Below, piece after piece: positions 40,838-49,578 of a stretch of DNA of 64,000 nt. The position numbers and the translations under genes are program-made. The notes under the pieces were generated by a model that was not told the origin of the DNA, ran no database searches, and saw nothing but the letters and a program-made list of their open reading frames with translations. The stretch lies in NCBI RefSeq assembly GCF_000495795.1, contig NZ_AWGD01000025.1:184323-248322 (forward strand). The letters run 5' to 3'. This DNA comes from Asticcacaulis sp. AC460. Lineage in GTDB: Bacteria > Pseudomonadota > Alphaproteobacteria > Caulobacterales > Caulobacteraceae. The number at the start of each line of letters is the position of its first letter. Positions within the stretch are counted from its first letter, which is position 1.

Positions 40838-42763
40838 ATGATGACCCGGCAACCACTTAATAAGTATTTGCGATTATTGTGGTTTCTCGACTTTTCGCGG
40901 CCAGTAAGGACGCGTGTCATATTTCAGCGAGAAGAAATCTTGTTGCAGCGTACCGACAAAGCCGCCGGCGGGTGGTTGCATTATACCAACCTGAAGGTCG
41001 AGGCCGCGATCTTCATGTTGATCGCCCTGACTTTTGCCGCGGTGATGGGCAAGGATGCCATTACCAGCCAGGCGTTCGACCTCTCGAAGCACGCGGCTCA
41101 GTATTATCCCTTTGTCTATGGTGACAAGGACGAGGGCGGCAAGACGACCGTCACCTACGATGCGGCGGTGCCTCTGAAATGGAGCTGCACGCTGGCGCCC
41201 GGTGCAGCCTATTCTTACTGCGGGTACGGCCTGCAACTGGATGTCAACCAGGACGGCCGCGGCGCCGACCTGTCCGGGTTTCAGGATATTCACCTGCGTA
41301 TGAATTACCGGGGGGCGGGCGACCATATGCGTTTCCTGATCCAGACCGCCGTGCCGGAGAATGTCCGCGATCGGACCAAGGATGGCGACTCCATGCCCAT
41401 GGTCGCGGAGTTCGAGGTCAAGGAGGGGATGAACGATATCCACCTAACCACCGAACAGTTCGTTACGGAGGCCTGGTGGTTGGGTGCGCGCAATATCCGG
41501 CCGGAAGAAATCAAGCCGGCGATGGACCATGTCGTTTCGGTTGCCATCGGCTCAGGCAGTACGGCGCCAATGGGCCGGTTCGATGTCGATGTCCAAGGCC
41601 TGGACTTCAAGGGACATTCGCTGTCGACGGCGCAGTGGTATCTGCTGATCCTGGGAGCGTGGCTGATCCTGACCGGTGGCTTCCTGGTCTATCGCTTCCT
41701 GAGCGTCCGCAAGGGTTTCGAAGAGCAGCAGAAGCGCCAGGCCGAAGAGGCCCGAGAACTGGCCGCCGCGCGTACGGCCGCCGAAGCTGCCAGCAGCGCC
41801 AAGTCGCAGTTCCTGGCCAATATGAGCCACGAGCTGCGCACACCGCTGAACGCCATACTGGGTTACGCCCAGCTTCTGAAGAGCAGCGACCTGAGCTCGC
41901 AGCAGCTGTCGGCGGTGAAGACCATCAAGCACAGCGGCGAGCATCTGTTGACGGTCATCACCGACATCCTGGACATCGCCAAGGTCGAGGCCGGGCGTAT
42001 GGAACTGATGCCGGGCGGGTTCGATATCCGCGCCTGCGTGCTCACGGTCGGCCAGATGGTGCGCGTGCGTGCCGAGGACAAGGGCCTGGGCTTCAGCATC
42101 AGTATCGCCGAGGACGTACCGCAATATGTCGTGACAGATGAAAAGCGGATGCGTCAGGTGCTGATCAACCTGCTGGGCAATGCCATCAAGTTCACCGCAT
42201 CCGGCGAAGTGCGCCTCAACGTGACGACAGTGTCGGTGGGGGAGGAGATGGCGCGGCTGCGCTTTGCCGTCAGCGATACCGGCGTGGGTATTGCGGCCGA
42301 CCACATCGACAGCATTTTCCGGCCGTTCGAGCAGGCCGGCAACACCATCTCAAAAAGCGGGGGCACGGGGCTGGGGCTCAGCATCACGCATCAGATTGTC
42401 AAGCTGATGGGGGGCGAGATTTCGGTGGAGAGTGAAATCGGGCAGGGGAGTTGCTTCACCGTCGAAGCTGAGTTTCCGTTGGCCGTGGCTGAAACCGAAG
42501 GCGAACAGGCCGAAGCGCACATGGTGGAGATGCCGCAGACACAAACAGTGGTGGCCCCGGCGCCGGACGTTCTGGCGCGATTGCTGGACCTGGCGCGTGC
42601 GGGCAATCTGCGCGCCATTCGCCGGGAAATTCCGGGAATTATCGCCATGGGCGAGGACTATCGCGGCTTTGCCGAGCGTCTGGACGGCCTGGCGGCCGCC
42701 TATCAGTCGCCGGCGGTGCTGCGGATGATTGAACAGTACACAGTGGACAAGCGTGCCGCATGA
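40838..42763 (+). CDS. Membrane histidine kinase with jelly-roll-like periplasmic sensor
   Basis: 641 residues at most. The start is uncertain: ATG 40838 lacks a clear ribosome site, and a TTG near 40942 follows AGAAGAAA. A transmembrane segment (EAAIFMLIALTFAAVMG) leads into a ~190-residue periplasmic domain with alternating strands (DLSGFQDIHLRMNYRGAGDH and then FEVKEGMNDIHL). This resembles the CBM/galactose-binding-like fold used by some sugar-sensing signalling proteins. A second transmembrane helix, a coiled coil, H-box FLANMSHELRTPLNA, N-box LLGNAIKF and GGTGLGL follow. A ~90-residue acidic C-terminal tail has no receiver. It overlaps the downstream c-di-GMP regulator by four bases, so they form a kinase/response regulator pair. 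Confidence 0.9.
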   Translation: MMTRQPLNKYLRLLWFLDFSRPVRTRVIFQREEILLQRTDKAAGGWLHYTNLKVEAAIFMLIALTFAAVMGKDAITSQAFDLSKHAAQYYPFVYGDKDEGGKTTVTYDAAVPLKWSCTLAPGAAYSYCGYGLQLDVNQDGRGADLSGFQDIHLRMNYRGAGDHMRFLIQTAVPENVRDRTKDGDSMPMVAEFEVKEGMNDIHLTTEQFVTEAWWLGARNIRPEEIKPAMDHVVSVAIGSGSTAPMGRFDVDVQGLDFKGHSLSTAQWYLLILGAWLILTGGFLVYRFLSVRKGFEEQQKRQAEEARELAAARTAAEAASSAKSQFLANMSHELRTPLNAILGYAQLLKSSDLSSQQLSAVKTIKHSGEHLLTVITDILDIAKVEAGRMELMPGGFDIRACVLTVGQMVRVRAEDKGLGFSISIAEDVPQYVVTDEKRMRQVLINLLGNAIKFTASGEVRLNVTTVSVGEEMARLRFAVSDTGVGIAADHIDSIFRPFEQAGNTISKSGGTGLGLSITHQIVKLMGGEISVESEIGQGSCFTVEAEFPLAVAETEGEQAEAHMVEMPQTQTVVAPAPDVLARLLDLARAGNLRAIRREIPGIIAMGEDYRGFAERLDGLAAAYQSPAVLRMIEQYTVDKRAA

Positions 42764-44868
42764 CCGAGACAATTCAGACTGCGGCGACCATCCTGGTCGT
42801 CGATGATAACCCGGTCAATCTGGGACTGGTGGCCGATCACCTCGAACTGCACGGCTACCAGGTCGTGGTGGCCCTGGGCGGCACCGAGGCGCTGGAGCGG
42901 GTAGCGTTTGTCCAACCCGACCTGGTGTTGCTGGACGTCATGATGCCGGATATCGATGGCTTCGAGACCTGCCGTCGCCTGAAGGCGCAGGACGGCGTCA
43001 AGGATATTCCGGTCATCTTCATGACCGCCCTGACCGATGTCGACAGCAAGGTGGCCGGTTTTGCCGCCGGTGGCGTCGATTATGTCAGCAAGCCGTTCCA
43101 GATCGAGGAGCTGCTGGCTCGGGTCAATACCCATCTGGCGCTGCGCCGGACGCAACTGGAGCTGATCGCGGCGGAAGCGTCTCTGCGCGAGTCGGAACTG
43201 CGCCATCGCCGCCTGTTCGAAACCGCGGGCGATGGCATCCTGGTGGTCGATTGTGAGGCCGGAACCGTGGCCGACCTGAACGCCCAGTGCAGCCAGATGC
43301 TGGGCGCAGCCGTCGAAGCCATGCGCGGCCAGAAGGTGGACGCGATACCGGTCTTCCAAGGCGCGGGTGGCAAGCCGATTATCGAAGCCCTGCGCGACGC
43401 CGGCCATATGAAGTGGGACGAATGGTCGTGGGAAAGACCCGACGGCACACCGGTGACCGTCGAGGTGTTGGGCACGACCTACCGGGCCGGCGACCGGCTG
43501 CTGGCGCAATGTACCTTCCGTGACGTCCGGGCGCGCAAGGAGGCCGAGGCCCGCGTGCGCTACCTCGCCATGCACGACGCCTTGACCGGCCTTCCCAATC
43601 GTACCCTGCTGATGGACCGGCTGGGTCAGGCCATTGCCCATGCCCGTCGCGACCAGGGCCAGGTTGGACTGCTGCTGCTGGACCTGGATCATTTCAAACA
43701 CGTCAATGACAGCCTGGGGCATTTTGTCGGCGACGGACTGCTGGAAGAGGTGGCGCAGCGCCTGCGCAGCGTGCTGCGCGAAAGCGACACGCCGGCGCGG
43801 CTGGGTGGTGACGAATTCGTCATTGCGGCCAGCGACCTGGGCGGCGTCGCCGATGCGGAGGCCCTGGCCAGGCGCATCCTGAAGGCGCTGGAACCGGTGT
43901 GCATGGTCGAGGGCCATGAACTGCGTATCGGAACCAGCATCGGTATCGCCATGTATCCGGCCGATGGCGAGAACCCGGCGGCGCTGCTGCAGGCGGCCGA
44001 TACCGCCATGTACCAGGCCAAGAAGAAGGGGCGAGGCAATTACCGCCTGTTCAGCCGCGACCTCAGCATGGCGGCCGAGCGTTGGCACACCTTGTCGAAT
44101 GATTTGCACAATGCCTGTGAGCGCGGCGAGTTCGTCCTGCACTACCAACCGCAGCTATCCCTGGATCCGTCCGCCATTACCGGGCTGGAGGCCTTGCTGC
44201 GCTGGCAGCATCCGACCGAAGGCATGATCGCGCCCGGCCTGTTCATTCCTTTGCTGGAAGAACATGGCCGCATGGTCGAGGTCGGCAAGTGGGTGCTGCG
44301 GACGGCCTGCGCCCAGAATGTCGCGTGGCAGAAGCAGGGCCTGCCCAAGGTGCGTATCGCCGTCAACCTGTCGGCCCAGCAGTTCTATCGCGGCGATATC
44401 GTCGATACGGTCCGCGAAGCCCTGGCCGACACCGGCCTTGCGCCCGAATGGCTGGAACTGGAACTGACCGAAAGCCTTACACTGGATGATACCGACACGA
44501 CGATGCGGCTCATGGCCGATCTGAAGGCGCTGGGGGTCAAGCTGTCGCTGGACGATTTCGGCACTGGCTGGTCGTCGCTGTCATACCTGAAGCGCTTCCC
44601 GCTCGACCGGATCAAGATCGACCGGTCATTCGTGCGTGACATCGTCAACGACCACAGCACGGCGGCGATCGTTCACAGCATCCTGGATCTGGCGCGTCAG
44701 CTGCACCTGGACTGCGTGGCGGAGGGTGTCGAAACCGAGGAACAGCTGGAGCACCTGCGCGAGGAGAAGTGCCCAGGCATCCAGGGGTTCCTGTTCAGCA
44801 AGGCGGTTGCTGCGGGCGAGATTCCGGCCTTGCTGGCACCCGTTGCTCCGGCGGCGCTGGCGAGTTAA
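42760..44868 (+). CDS. Response regulator with PAS, GGDEF and EAL domains
   Basis: 702 residues, coupled to the upstream kinase by an ATGA overlap. The N-terminal receiver has phospho-acceptor Asp in PDLVLLDVMMPDIDGFE and Lys in DYVSKPF. A PAS domain (LRHRRLFETAGDGILVVD) follows. The GGDEF domain keeps the catalytic motif (RLGGDEF). The EAL domain keeps EALLRWQHP and the DDFGTGWSSLSYL loop. Both cyclic-di-GMP synthesis and hydrolysis could occur; which dominates cannot be read from the sequence. The kinase next door likely controls it by phosphorylation, tying a periplasmic signal to biofilm or motility choice. Confidence 0.94.
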   Translation: MTETIQTAATILVVDDNPVNLGLVADHLELHGYQVVVALGGTEALERVAFVQPDLVLLDVMMPDIDGFETCRRLKAQDGVKDIPVIFMTALTDVDSKVAGFAAGGVDYVSKPFQIEELLARVNTHLALRRTQLELIAAEASLRESELRHRRLFETAGDGILVVDCEAGTVADLNAQCSQMLGAAVEAMRGQKVDAIPVFQGAGGKPIIEALRDAGHMKWDEWSWERPDGTPVTVEVLGTTYRAGDRLLAQCTFRDVRARKEAEARVRYLAMHDALTGLPNRTLLMDRLGQAIAHARRDQGQVGLLLLDLDHFKHVNDSLGHFVGDGLLEEVAQRLRSVLRESDTPARLGGDEFVIAASDLGGVADAEALARRILKALEPVCMVEGHELRIGTSIGIAMYPADGENPAALLQAADTAMYQAKKKGRGNYRLFSRDLSMAAERWHTLSNDLHNACERGEFVLHYQPQLSLDPSAITGLEALLRWQHPTEGMIAPGLFIPLLEEHGRMVEVGKWVLRTACAQNVAWQKQGLPKVRIAVNLSAQQFYRGDIVDTVREALADTGLAPEWLELELTESLTLDDTDTTMRLMADLKALGVKLSLDDFGTGWSSLSYLKRFPLDRIKIDRSFVRDIVNDHSTAAIVHSILDLARQLHLDCVAEGVETEEQLEHLREEKCPGIQGFLFSKAVAAGEIPALLAPVAPAALAS

Positions 44869-45413
44869 GCTTCCACCGTCCACGTAAGCGCGAAGGCATG
44901 ACGGTCAATGCCGGTGACTCTACCGGATTCGAGCTTCAGGCTGGCGCCCAGGGTGAGGAACTGGTGTTGGCCGGGCCCCCAGACGTCAAGCATCACGACG
45001 GGACGATCAATGACCTGGTGCAGGACCGGGCAGGGTGTGGCGACCGGACGGTAGTGGCCGTCGCCTGCGGCTTCATAGGCCCCGGCCAGGACCTCGTCGC
45101 CATTGGGACGGCCCGACGCGTCGCGCGGCAGATAGGCGTCTTCACGGCCATCGGGCAGGTCGTTGATGAAGATCAGTTCGCCACCTGTGGCGAAAAAGCT
45201 GGCCTCTTCGATAGCGTCGGGACGGGTGACGATGGTTTCGCCCGCCGTCGCCGTGCGAACCCGGATGGAGGCGGTCTTGCGGGCGGGCTGAGCGGCGGCG
45301 AAATCCAGGCGTGCGGGGTCAAGGACGGCGTAGGTCAGGCCGTCGATGTGGAGCAGTGTATCTCCGGTCAGGGCATGGTCGAGCGTCACCGGTCCGGTAT
45401 ACCCGGTCGCCAA
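44865..45413 (-). CDS. Hypothetical protein downstream of the beta-galactosidase
   Basis: 182 residues starting at a TTG nine bases after the GH2 stop, so translation is probably coupled. There is no signal peptide in the chosen frame. The sequence is beta-rich (LLHIDGLTYAVLDPARLDFA, then a segment with RPVVMLDVWGPG). I recognise no family. Its stop overlaps the convergent GGDEF-EAL gene by four bases. The start is uncertain because no ribosome site is clear and the frame may extend into the GH2 gene. Confidence 0.55.
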   Translation of the reverse strand: MATGYTGPVTLDHALTGDTLLHIDGLTYAVLDPARLDFAAAQPARKTASIRVRTATAGETIVTRPDAIEEASFFATGGELIFINDLPDGREDAYLPRDASGRPNGDEVLAGAYEAAGDGHYRPVATPCPVLHQVIDRPVVMLDVWGPGQHQFLTLGASLKLESGRVTGIDRHAFALTWTVEA

Positions 45414-45421
45414 CGATCCGG

Positions 45422-48121
45422 CTACAAGCGGCTGGTGGTGACGGTCGTAGTGGCCGTTGTCAGGCCATCTGCCTCAGCGCGGACCGTGATCGGGCTCGTG
45501 GCGCCGGGTTTAGCGCGGACAATGGCCAGGCATAGGCCGAAGTATGCCGCGCGCGAGGACGAATGGAAGGGCTCGAAGCTCGCCGGATCGCCGTTGTCGG
45601 TGGCGACGATCTCGCCCGGACCGTCGATCGTGAAGCGGATGCGGTTATCAGCACGCGGCGCGGTCAGACCATCCTTGTCGGTGATCCGTGCGGTGATGAA
45701 GGCTAGGTCCTGGCCGTCGCCCGTGATGCGGTTGCGGTCGGCAACGGCTTCCAGGGCGGCGGCGGGACCGGCGGTTCGGGTCGTCGCGCGGGCCCATTCC
45801 TGGCCGTTCTTGTAGGCCACGACCGTGATTTCGCCAAGCTCATAGGTGACATAGTCCCAGCGCAGGCGGTATTCGTAGGCGCGCTTCTTCAACCGGCCCT
45901 GGGATTTGCCGTTGACGAAAAGTTCGGCTTCGTCGCCGGCGGTGATGGCGTGGACGGGGGTGACCTCGCCGACGCGGTCGGGCCAGGTCCAGTGCGGCAG
46001 GATATGGACGAACTTCATGTCCGGGCGCCACCGCGATTGGTAGAGGTAGAAGCGGTCCTTTTTGAAGCCGGCCAGGTCGAGAATGCCGGAATAGGAACTC
46101 CGCGCATCATAATAGGGCGTCGGCTCGCCCAGATAATCGAAGCCGGACCAGACGAACTCGCCGGCGACATAGGGATACTGGTCTTCCGCCGCCCAGGCGC
46201 GGTCGGCCGAGGTGCCGAAATCGGCGGCGAACAGTTCGTAGGCGCTGACCTGTCGGGTTTTCGGATCGCCGCCGACGCCGGGGCGAACCGCGGCGGTGTA
46301 GGCGCCCGGCACCGGAAACAGATAGGCGCCGCGCGTCGACAGGGCCGAGGCGCTTTCGGTGGTCAGGATCATCTTCTTCGGAAAAGCGGCGCGGAAGCCC
46401 GGGAAGTTGCCTGGCGCGGTGCGAATGCCGGCGCCCTGGTAATTGACCGTGACGACATCGACCGCGCCGGGCATAGGCATGTCGGGCTTGGCGTAGTTCA
46501 TGGCGGTCATGGTCGGGCGGGTGGTGTCTTCTTCGCGCGTGATGGCGACCAGGTTGCGGGCGACCGCCGCGCCTTCTTCTCCGGAATATTGTTCGCCGAC
46601 CTCGTTACCGACGCTCCACAGGACGATCGAAGGGTGGTTGCGGTCGCGGCGCAGCATGGCGCGCAGGTCCTGCTCGTGCCACTCCGGGAAGATCAGGTGG
46701 AAGTCGAGCGGGGTCTTCTTCTTTTTCCAGGAATCGAAGACCTCGTCGATGACCAGAAATCCCATGCGATCGCACAGATCCAGCAGTTCCGGCGCCGGCG
46801 GATTGTGGCTCATGCGGATGGCATTGCCGCCCATCTCCTGGATGATCTCAAGCTGGCGCTCGGCGGCGCGGACATTGAAGGCAGCACCCAAAGCACCAAG
46901 ATCGTGGTGGTTGTTGACGCCCCGGAAGCGGATCGGCTCACCGTTAACGTGGAGGCCGGTGTCGGGATCGAAACGCAGATTGCGGATGCCGAACGGAGTC
47001 TCGTAGCGGTCGACTGTCTTGCCGTTGTGGCTCACAGTGGTGATGGCGATATGGCGGTGCGGGGTTTGCTGCGGTTTGGGGCCCCACAGGCGCGGGTTCT
47101 TGACGATCGTGGTGCCGGACACGGTGGCGGAGGTGCCGGGCGCGACCTGAATGCGGGCGGGGGCGATGGCGGCCAGAGCCTTGCCCGACGGGTGGCCATC
47201 CTCGCCCATCAGGAAGATCCGGGTCGAGACCTCGACCGTGGCGGTCGTAGCGCTGTCATTGTCGATCGTTGTGGTCAGGTTGACGGTGGAGGCATCTGCG
47301 GACACGTCAGGCGTGGTGACGAAGGTGCCCCACTGGCTGACATGGACCGGATTGGCCTTGGTCAGCCAGACATTGCGGTATAGGCCGCCGCCGGGATACC
47401 AGCGAGCGGATTCCGGCGGGTTGTCGAGCCGGATGGCGATCTGGTTGCGGCCGCCCGGTACCAGATAGGGCGTAAGGTCCAGGCGCCAGGAATTGTAACC
47501 ATAGGGCCAGCCGCCGACGATATGGCCGTTGCACCAGACGACCGCATAGGACATGGCGCCGTCGATATCGAGGAAGACCGACTTGCCGCGGTCGCGCGCT
47601 GGGATATCGAGGCTGCGGCGGTACCAGCCTATGCCCCAGGATTTGAGGCGGCCCATGCCGCCATAGGGACCGCTTTCCAGCCACGGGCCGGCAATCGCCC
47701 AGTCGTGGGGCAGGGTGACCGCTTGCCAGGCGCTGTCGTCCAGGCCGGGTTCGGCGAAAGGCGGCAGGGCCGGTTCCGTCGCAGGACGGCTATGGCGTTT
47801 GGCTGGGTCTTTCACGAAGGCATTGCCGGCGGGCAGAACCCAGGCCTTGAGCGTCGGCTGACGGGCGCGGTCGATGGCGGCGGCATCGTCTGGACGAGCG
47901 TCGGCGGCCTTGCCGTCCTCGCTTTTGCTCAGTTCCGGACGGATGTCGTAGGGAAGGCCCGAGTGAGCGCCGTCATCGTCGCGATGGAAGCGCCAGCCCG
48001 TATTGATGGACAGCCTTTCGCGGCCGCCGCCTTTGGTTTCGGCCAGCGAGGGCAGGGCTGCCGACAGGGCGGACGCGGTGGCGAGGCTGGCGATAACGGC
48101 GCGGCGCGAAGGGGAGGGCAT
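45422..48121 (-). CDS. Tat-exported GH2 beta-galactosidase
   Basis: 899 residues. A twin-arginine signal (SRRAVIASLA) is followed by SLAETKG cleavage. Domains in order: GH2 sugar-binding jelly roll (~100-270, with DDSAWQAVTLPHDWAI), Ig-like domain, TIM barrel, and C-terminal beta domains. Catalytic features: AIRMSHNPPAPELLDLCD, acid/base Glu in LWSVGNEVGEQY, and nucleophile Glu in ILTTESASAL. The family cleaves terminal beta-galactosides, with related members acting on other beta-linked sugars. Periplasmic location follows from the Tat signal. The AGGGAA ribosome site is close to the ATG. It heads an operon with the small gene downstream. Confidence 0.93.
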   Translation of the reverse strand: MPSPSRRAVIASLATASALSAALPSLAETKGGGRERLSINTGWRFHRDDDGAHSGLPYDIRPELSKSEDGKAADARPDDAAAIDRARQPTLKAWVLPAGNAFVKDPAKRHSRPATEPALPPFAEPGLDDSAWQAVTLPHDWAIAGPWLESGPYGGMGRLKSWGIGWYRRSLDIPARDRGKSVFLDIDGAMSYAVVWCNGHIVGGWPYGYNSWRLDLTPYLVPGGRNQIAIRLDNPPESARWYPGGGLYRNVWLTKANPVHVSQWGTFVTTPDVSADASTVNLTTTIDNDSATTATVEVSTRIFLMGEDGHPSGKALAAIAPARIQVAPGTSATVSGTTIVKNPRLWGPKPQQTPHRHIAITTVSHNGKTVDRYETPFGIRNLRFDPDTGLHVNGEPIRFRGVNNHHDLGALGAAFNVRAAERQLEIIQEMGGNAIRMSHNPPAPELLDLCDRMGFLVIDEVFDSWKKKKTPLDFHLIFPEWHEQDLRAMLRRDRNHPSIVLWSVGNEVGEQYSGEEGAAVARNLVAITREEDTTRPTMTAMNYAKPDMPMPGAVDVVTVNYQGAGIRTAPGNFPGFRAAFPKKMILTTESASALSTRGAYLFPVPGAYTAAVRPGVGGDPKTRQVSAYELFAADFGTSADRAWAAEDQYPYVAGEFVWSGFDYLGEPTPYYDARSSYSGILDLAGFKKDRFYLYQSRWRPDMKFVHILPHWTWPDRVGEVTPVHAITAGDEAELFVNGKSQGRLKKRAYEYRLRWDYVTYELGEITVVAYKNGQEWARATTRTAGPAAALEAVADRNRITGDGQDLAFITARITDKDGLTAPRADNRIRFTIDGPGEIVATDNGDPASFEPFHSSSRAAYFGLCLAIVRAKPGATSPITVRAEADGLTTATTTVTTSRL

Positions 48122-48194
48122 GACATTTCCCTGTTTTGTCTGACGATTTTGGTCTTACCTATTTTTATATGCGGCTTGACCAATAAGTCCACCC

Positions 48195-48929
48195 TTATTC
48201 GATCGGTTCGTGGGCGCCGGCCGTGCCGCGGCGCCAGTAGGCGGCGGCCTTCATGGACTTCGGATCGACGCCGCGGTCGGTCAGGATCTGGCGAAGGGCC
48301 TTGGCGGTCTGGGCTTCGCCGGCCACCCAGACATGGATATCGCCGGACGGTAACTCCAGGCGCATGACGGCGTCGGCCAGGTTTTGGCCTTCGGAACGTA
48401 TGACCCAGTTGATGTCGGCCTCGGCGCGGGTGGTCCAGGTCTGGCGGTCGTCGTCGCTTTCGACCTCGGCCAGGATGGTGACCGGCGTGCCGGCCGGCAG
48501 TTCCTCCAGACGGCGGCCGATGGCAGGCAGCGCCGTTTCGTCGCCGATCAGGACGTAGCCGTCATAACCATCGGGCAGGATCTGCGACCCGCGTGGCCCA
48601 CCGACGTTCAGGATGTCACCGGTCTGGGCAGATAACGCCCAGGCCGTAGCCGGGCCAGTCTCGCCGTGGAGTGCGAAATCCAGGGTTAGCCGGCCGGCGG
48701 TGACATCGAAGCGGCGCGGGGTATAGTCGCGCATGACCGGCTCAGCGGTTTCAGGATCGGCGAAGAACAGCTTGATATGGTCGTCGAAGCCCAGGGACTG
48801 GAAGCCGCTCAGGTCGCCCGTAAGGACGATGCGCTGCATATGCGGAGTCAGGCGATGGGTCTCGACGACCGTGAGTTCGCGCCGTCGGGTCTCGAAACGG
48901 ACGCGCAGGGGTGTGCGGGCGATGGTCAT
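48195..48929 (-). CDS. yqjH: Siderophore-interacting ferric reductase, YqjH-like
   Basis: 244 residues. An FAD-binding barrel (VVETHRLTPHMQRIVLTGDL, then RDYTPRRFD) precedes an NAD(P)H-binding SIP domain (VLIGDETALPAIGRRLEEL; WVAGEAQTAKALRQIL; AAAYWRRGTAG). This is the ViuB/YqjH family, cytoplasmic enzymes that reduce ferric chelates or siderophores to release Fe2+. It overlaps the upstream PadR gene by four bases. In E. coli YqjI represses yqjH, so the partnership supports the assignment; here they are one operon rather than divergent. Confidence 0.9.
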   Translation of the reverse strand: MTIARTPLRVRFETRRRELTVVETHRLTPHMQRIVLTGDLSGFQSLGFDDHIKLFFADPETAEPVMRDYTPRRFDVTAGRLTLDFALHGETGPATAWALSAQTGDILNVGGPRGSQILPDGYDGYVLIGDETALPAIGRRLEELPAGTPVTILAEVESDDDRQTWTTRAEADINWVIRSEGQNLADAVMRLELPSGDIHVWVAGEAQTAKALRQILTDRGVDPKSMKAAAYWRRGTAGAHEPIE

Positions 48930-49477
48930 TCCGAGCGCTCGATCTTCCTGGCCAGGTCGTCGATCCAGTCAACGATGTTTTCGATGTCGGTCTTCGACAT
49001 CGGGCGGATGGCCCGGGTGCGCAAGGCGGCCTTCAGGTTATCCATGGCGCGGTAGAGGGGGGCGTAGTCCTCGCGGTTGCCGGGCTTGTCGGCCGCGGTT
49101 TCGAACAGACGCTCCAGATCCTCGGCGCGTTCGGCCAGCAGGGCCTGACCGGCCTCGGTGATCGAAGCGACCTTGCGGTTGTCGGCGTCGGTGGTGATGA
49201 CGATGAAGCCGCCGTCCTCCAGCCAGCTCAGGGCTGGATAGACGATGCCGGGCGAGGGTGCATAGCCACCCTGGAACTGCTCCTCGATGGCCTTGATCAG
49301 TTCGTAGCCGTGGCTGGGCTTTTCGCTGATGAATTTCAGCAGGACCAGGCGCAGGCCGCCGTGACCGAAGCCGCGGCCATCTCGTCGGCCGCGCCCACCG
49401 AAGCGGTGACCGCCGTGAGGAGCGTGGTGTCCGCCATGATGGCTGAAGCCGCCACGGTTAAAGGGAAAGTCTCTCAT
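48926..49477 (-). CDS. yqjI: PadR-family metal-responsive regulator, YqjI-like
   Basis: 183 residues. The first ~40 are His/Gly-rich (FSHHGGHHAPHGGHRFGG), matching the metal-binding extension of E. coli YqjI. A PadR winged helix follows (ISEKPSHGYELIKAIEEQF; SPGIVYPALSWLEDGGF), then a C-terminal dimerisation helix region. YqjI is a nickel/iron-responsive repressor. The next gene is its known target type. Two TCAGATATATCT(G/A)A palindromes lie just upstream, and no ribosome site is visible before the ATG at 49477. Confidence 0.88.
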   Translation of the reverse strand: MRDFPFNRGGFSHHGGHHAPHGGHRFGGRGRRDGRGFGHGGLRLVLLKFISEKPSHGYELIKAIEEQFQGGYAPSPGIVYPALSWLEDGGFIVITTDADNRKVASITEAGQALLAERAEDLERLFETAADKPGNREDYAPLYRAMDNLKAALRTRAIRPMSKTDIENIVDWIDDLARKIERSE

Positions 49478-49500
49478 ATCTAGTAACTTTCAGATTGCTA

Positions 49501-49561
49501 TCAGATATATCTGATTTGCATATAGGCACATTTCGGTCGGATGGCAATCAGATATATCTAA
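49501..49561. promoter_or_regulatory. Two PadR operators upstream of yqjI-yqjH
   Basis: TCAGATATATCTGA (49501-49514, perfect 14-bp palindrome) and TCAGATATATCTAA (49548-49561) are 47 bases apart. They lie in the only gap upstream of the operon and in front of the convergent transglutaminase end. They are strong candidates for autoregulatory YqjI sites. Confidence 0.6.
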
Positions 49562-49578
49562 AATAATTTTAAGGCGCG

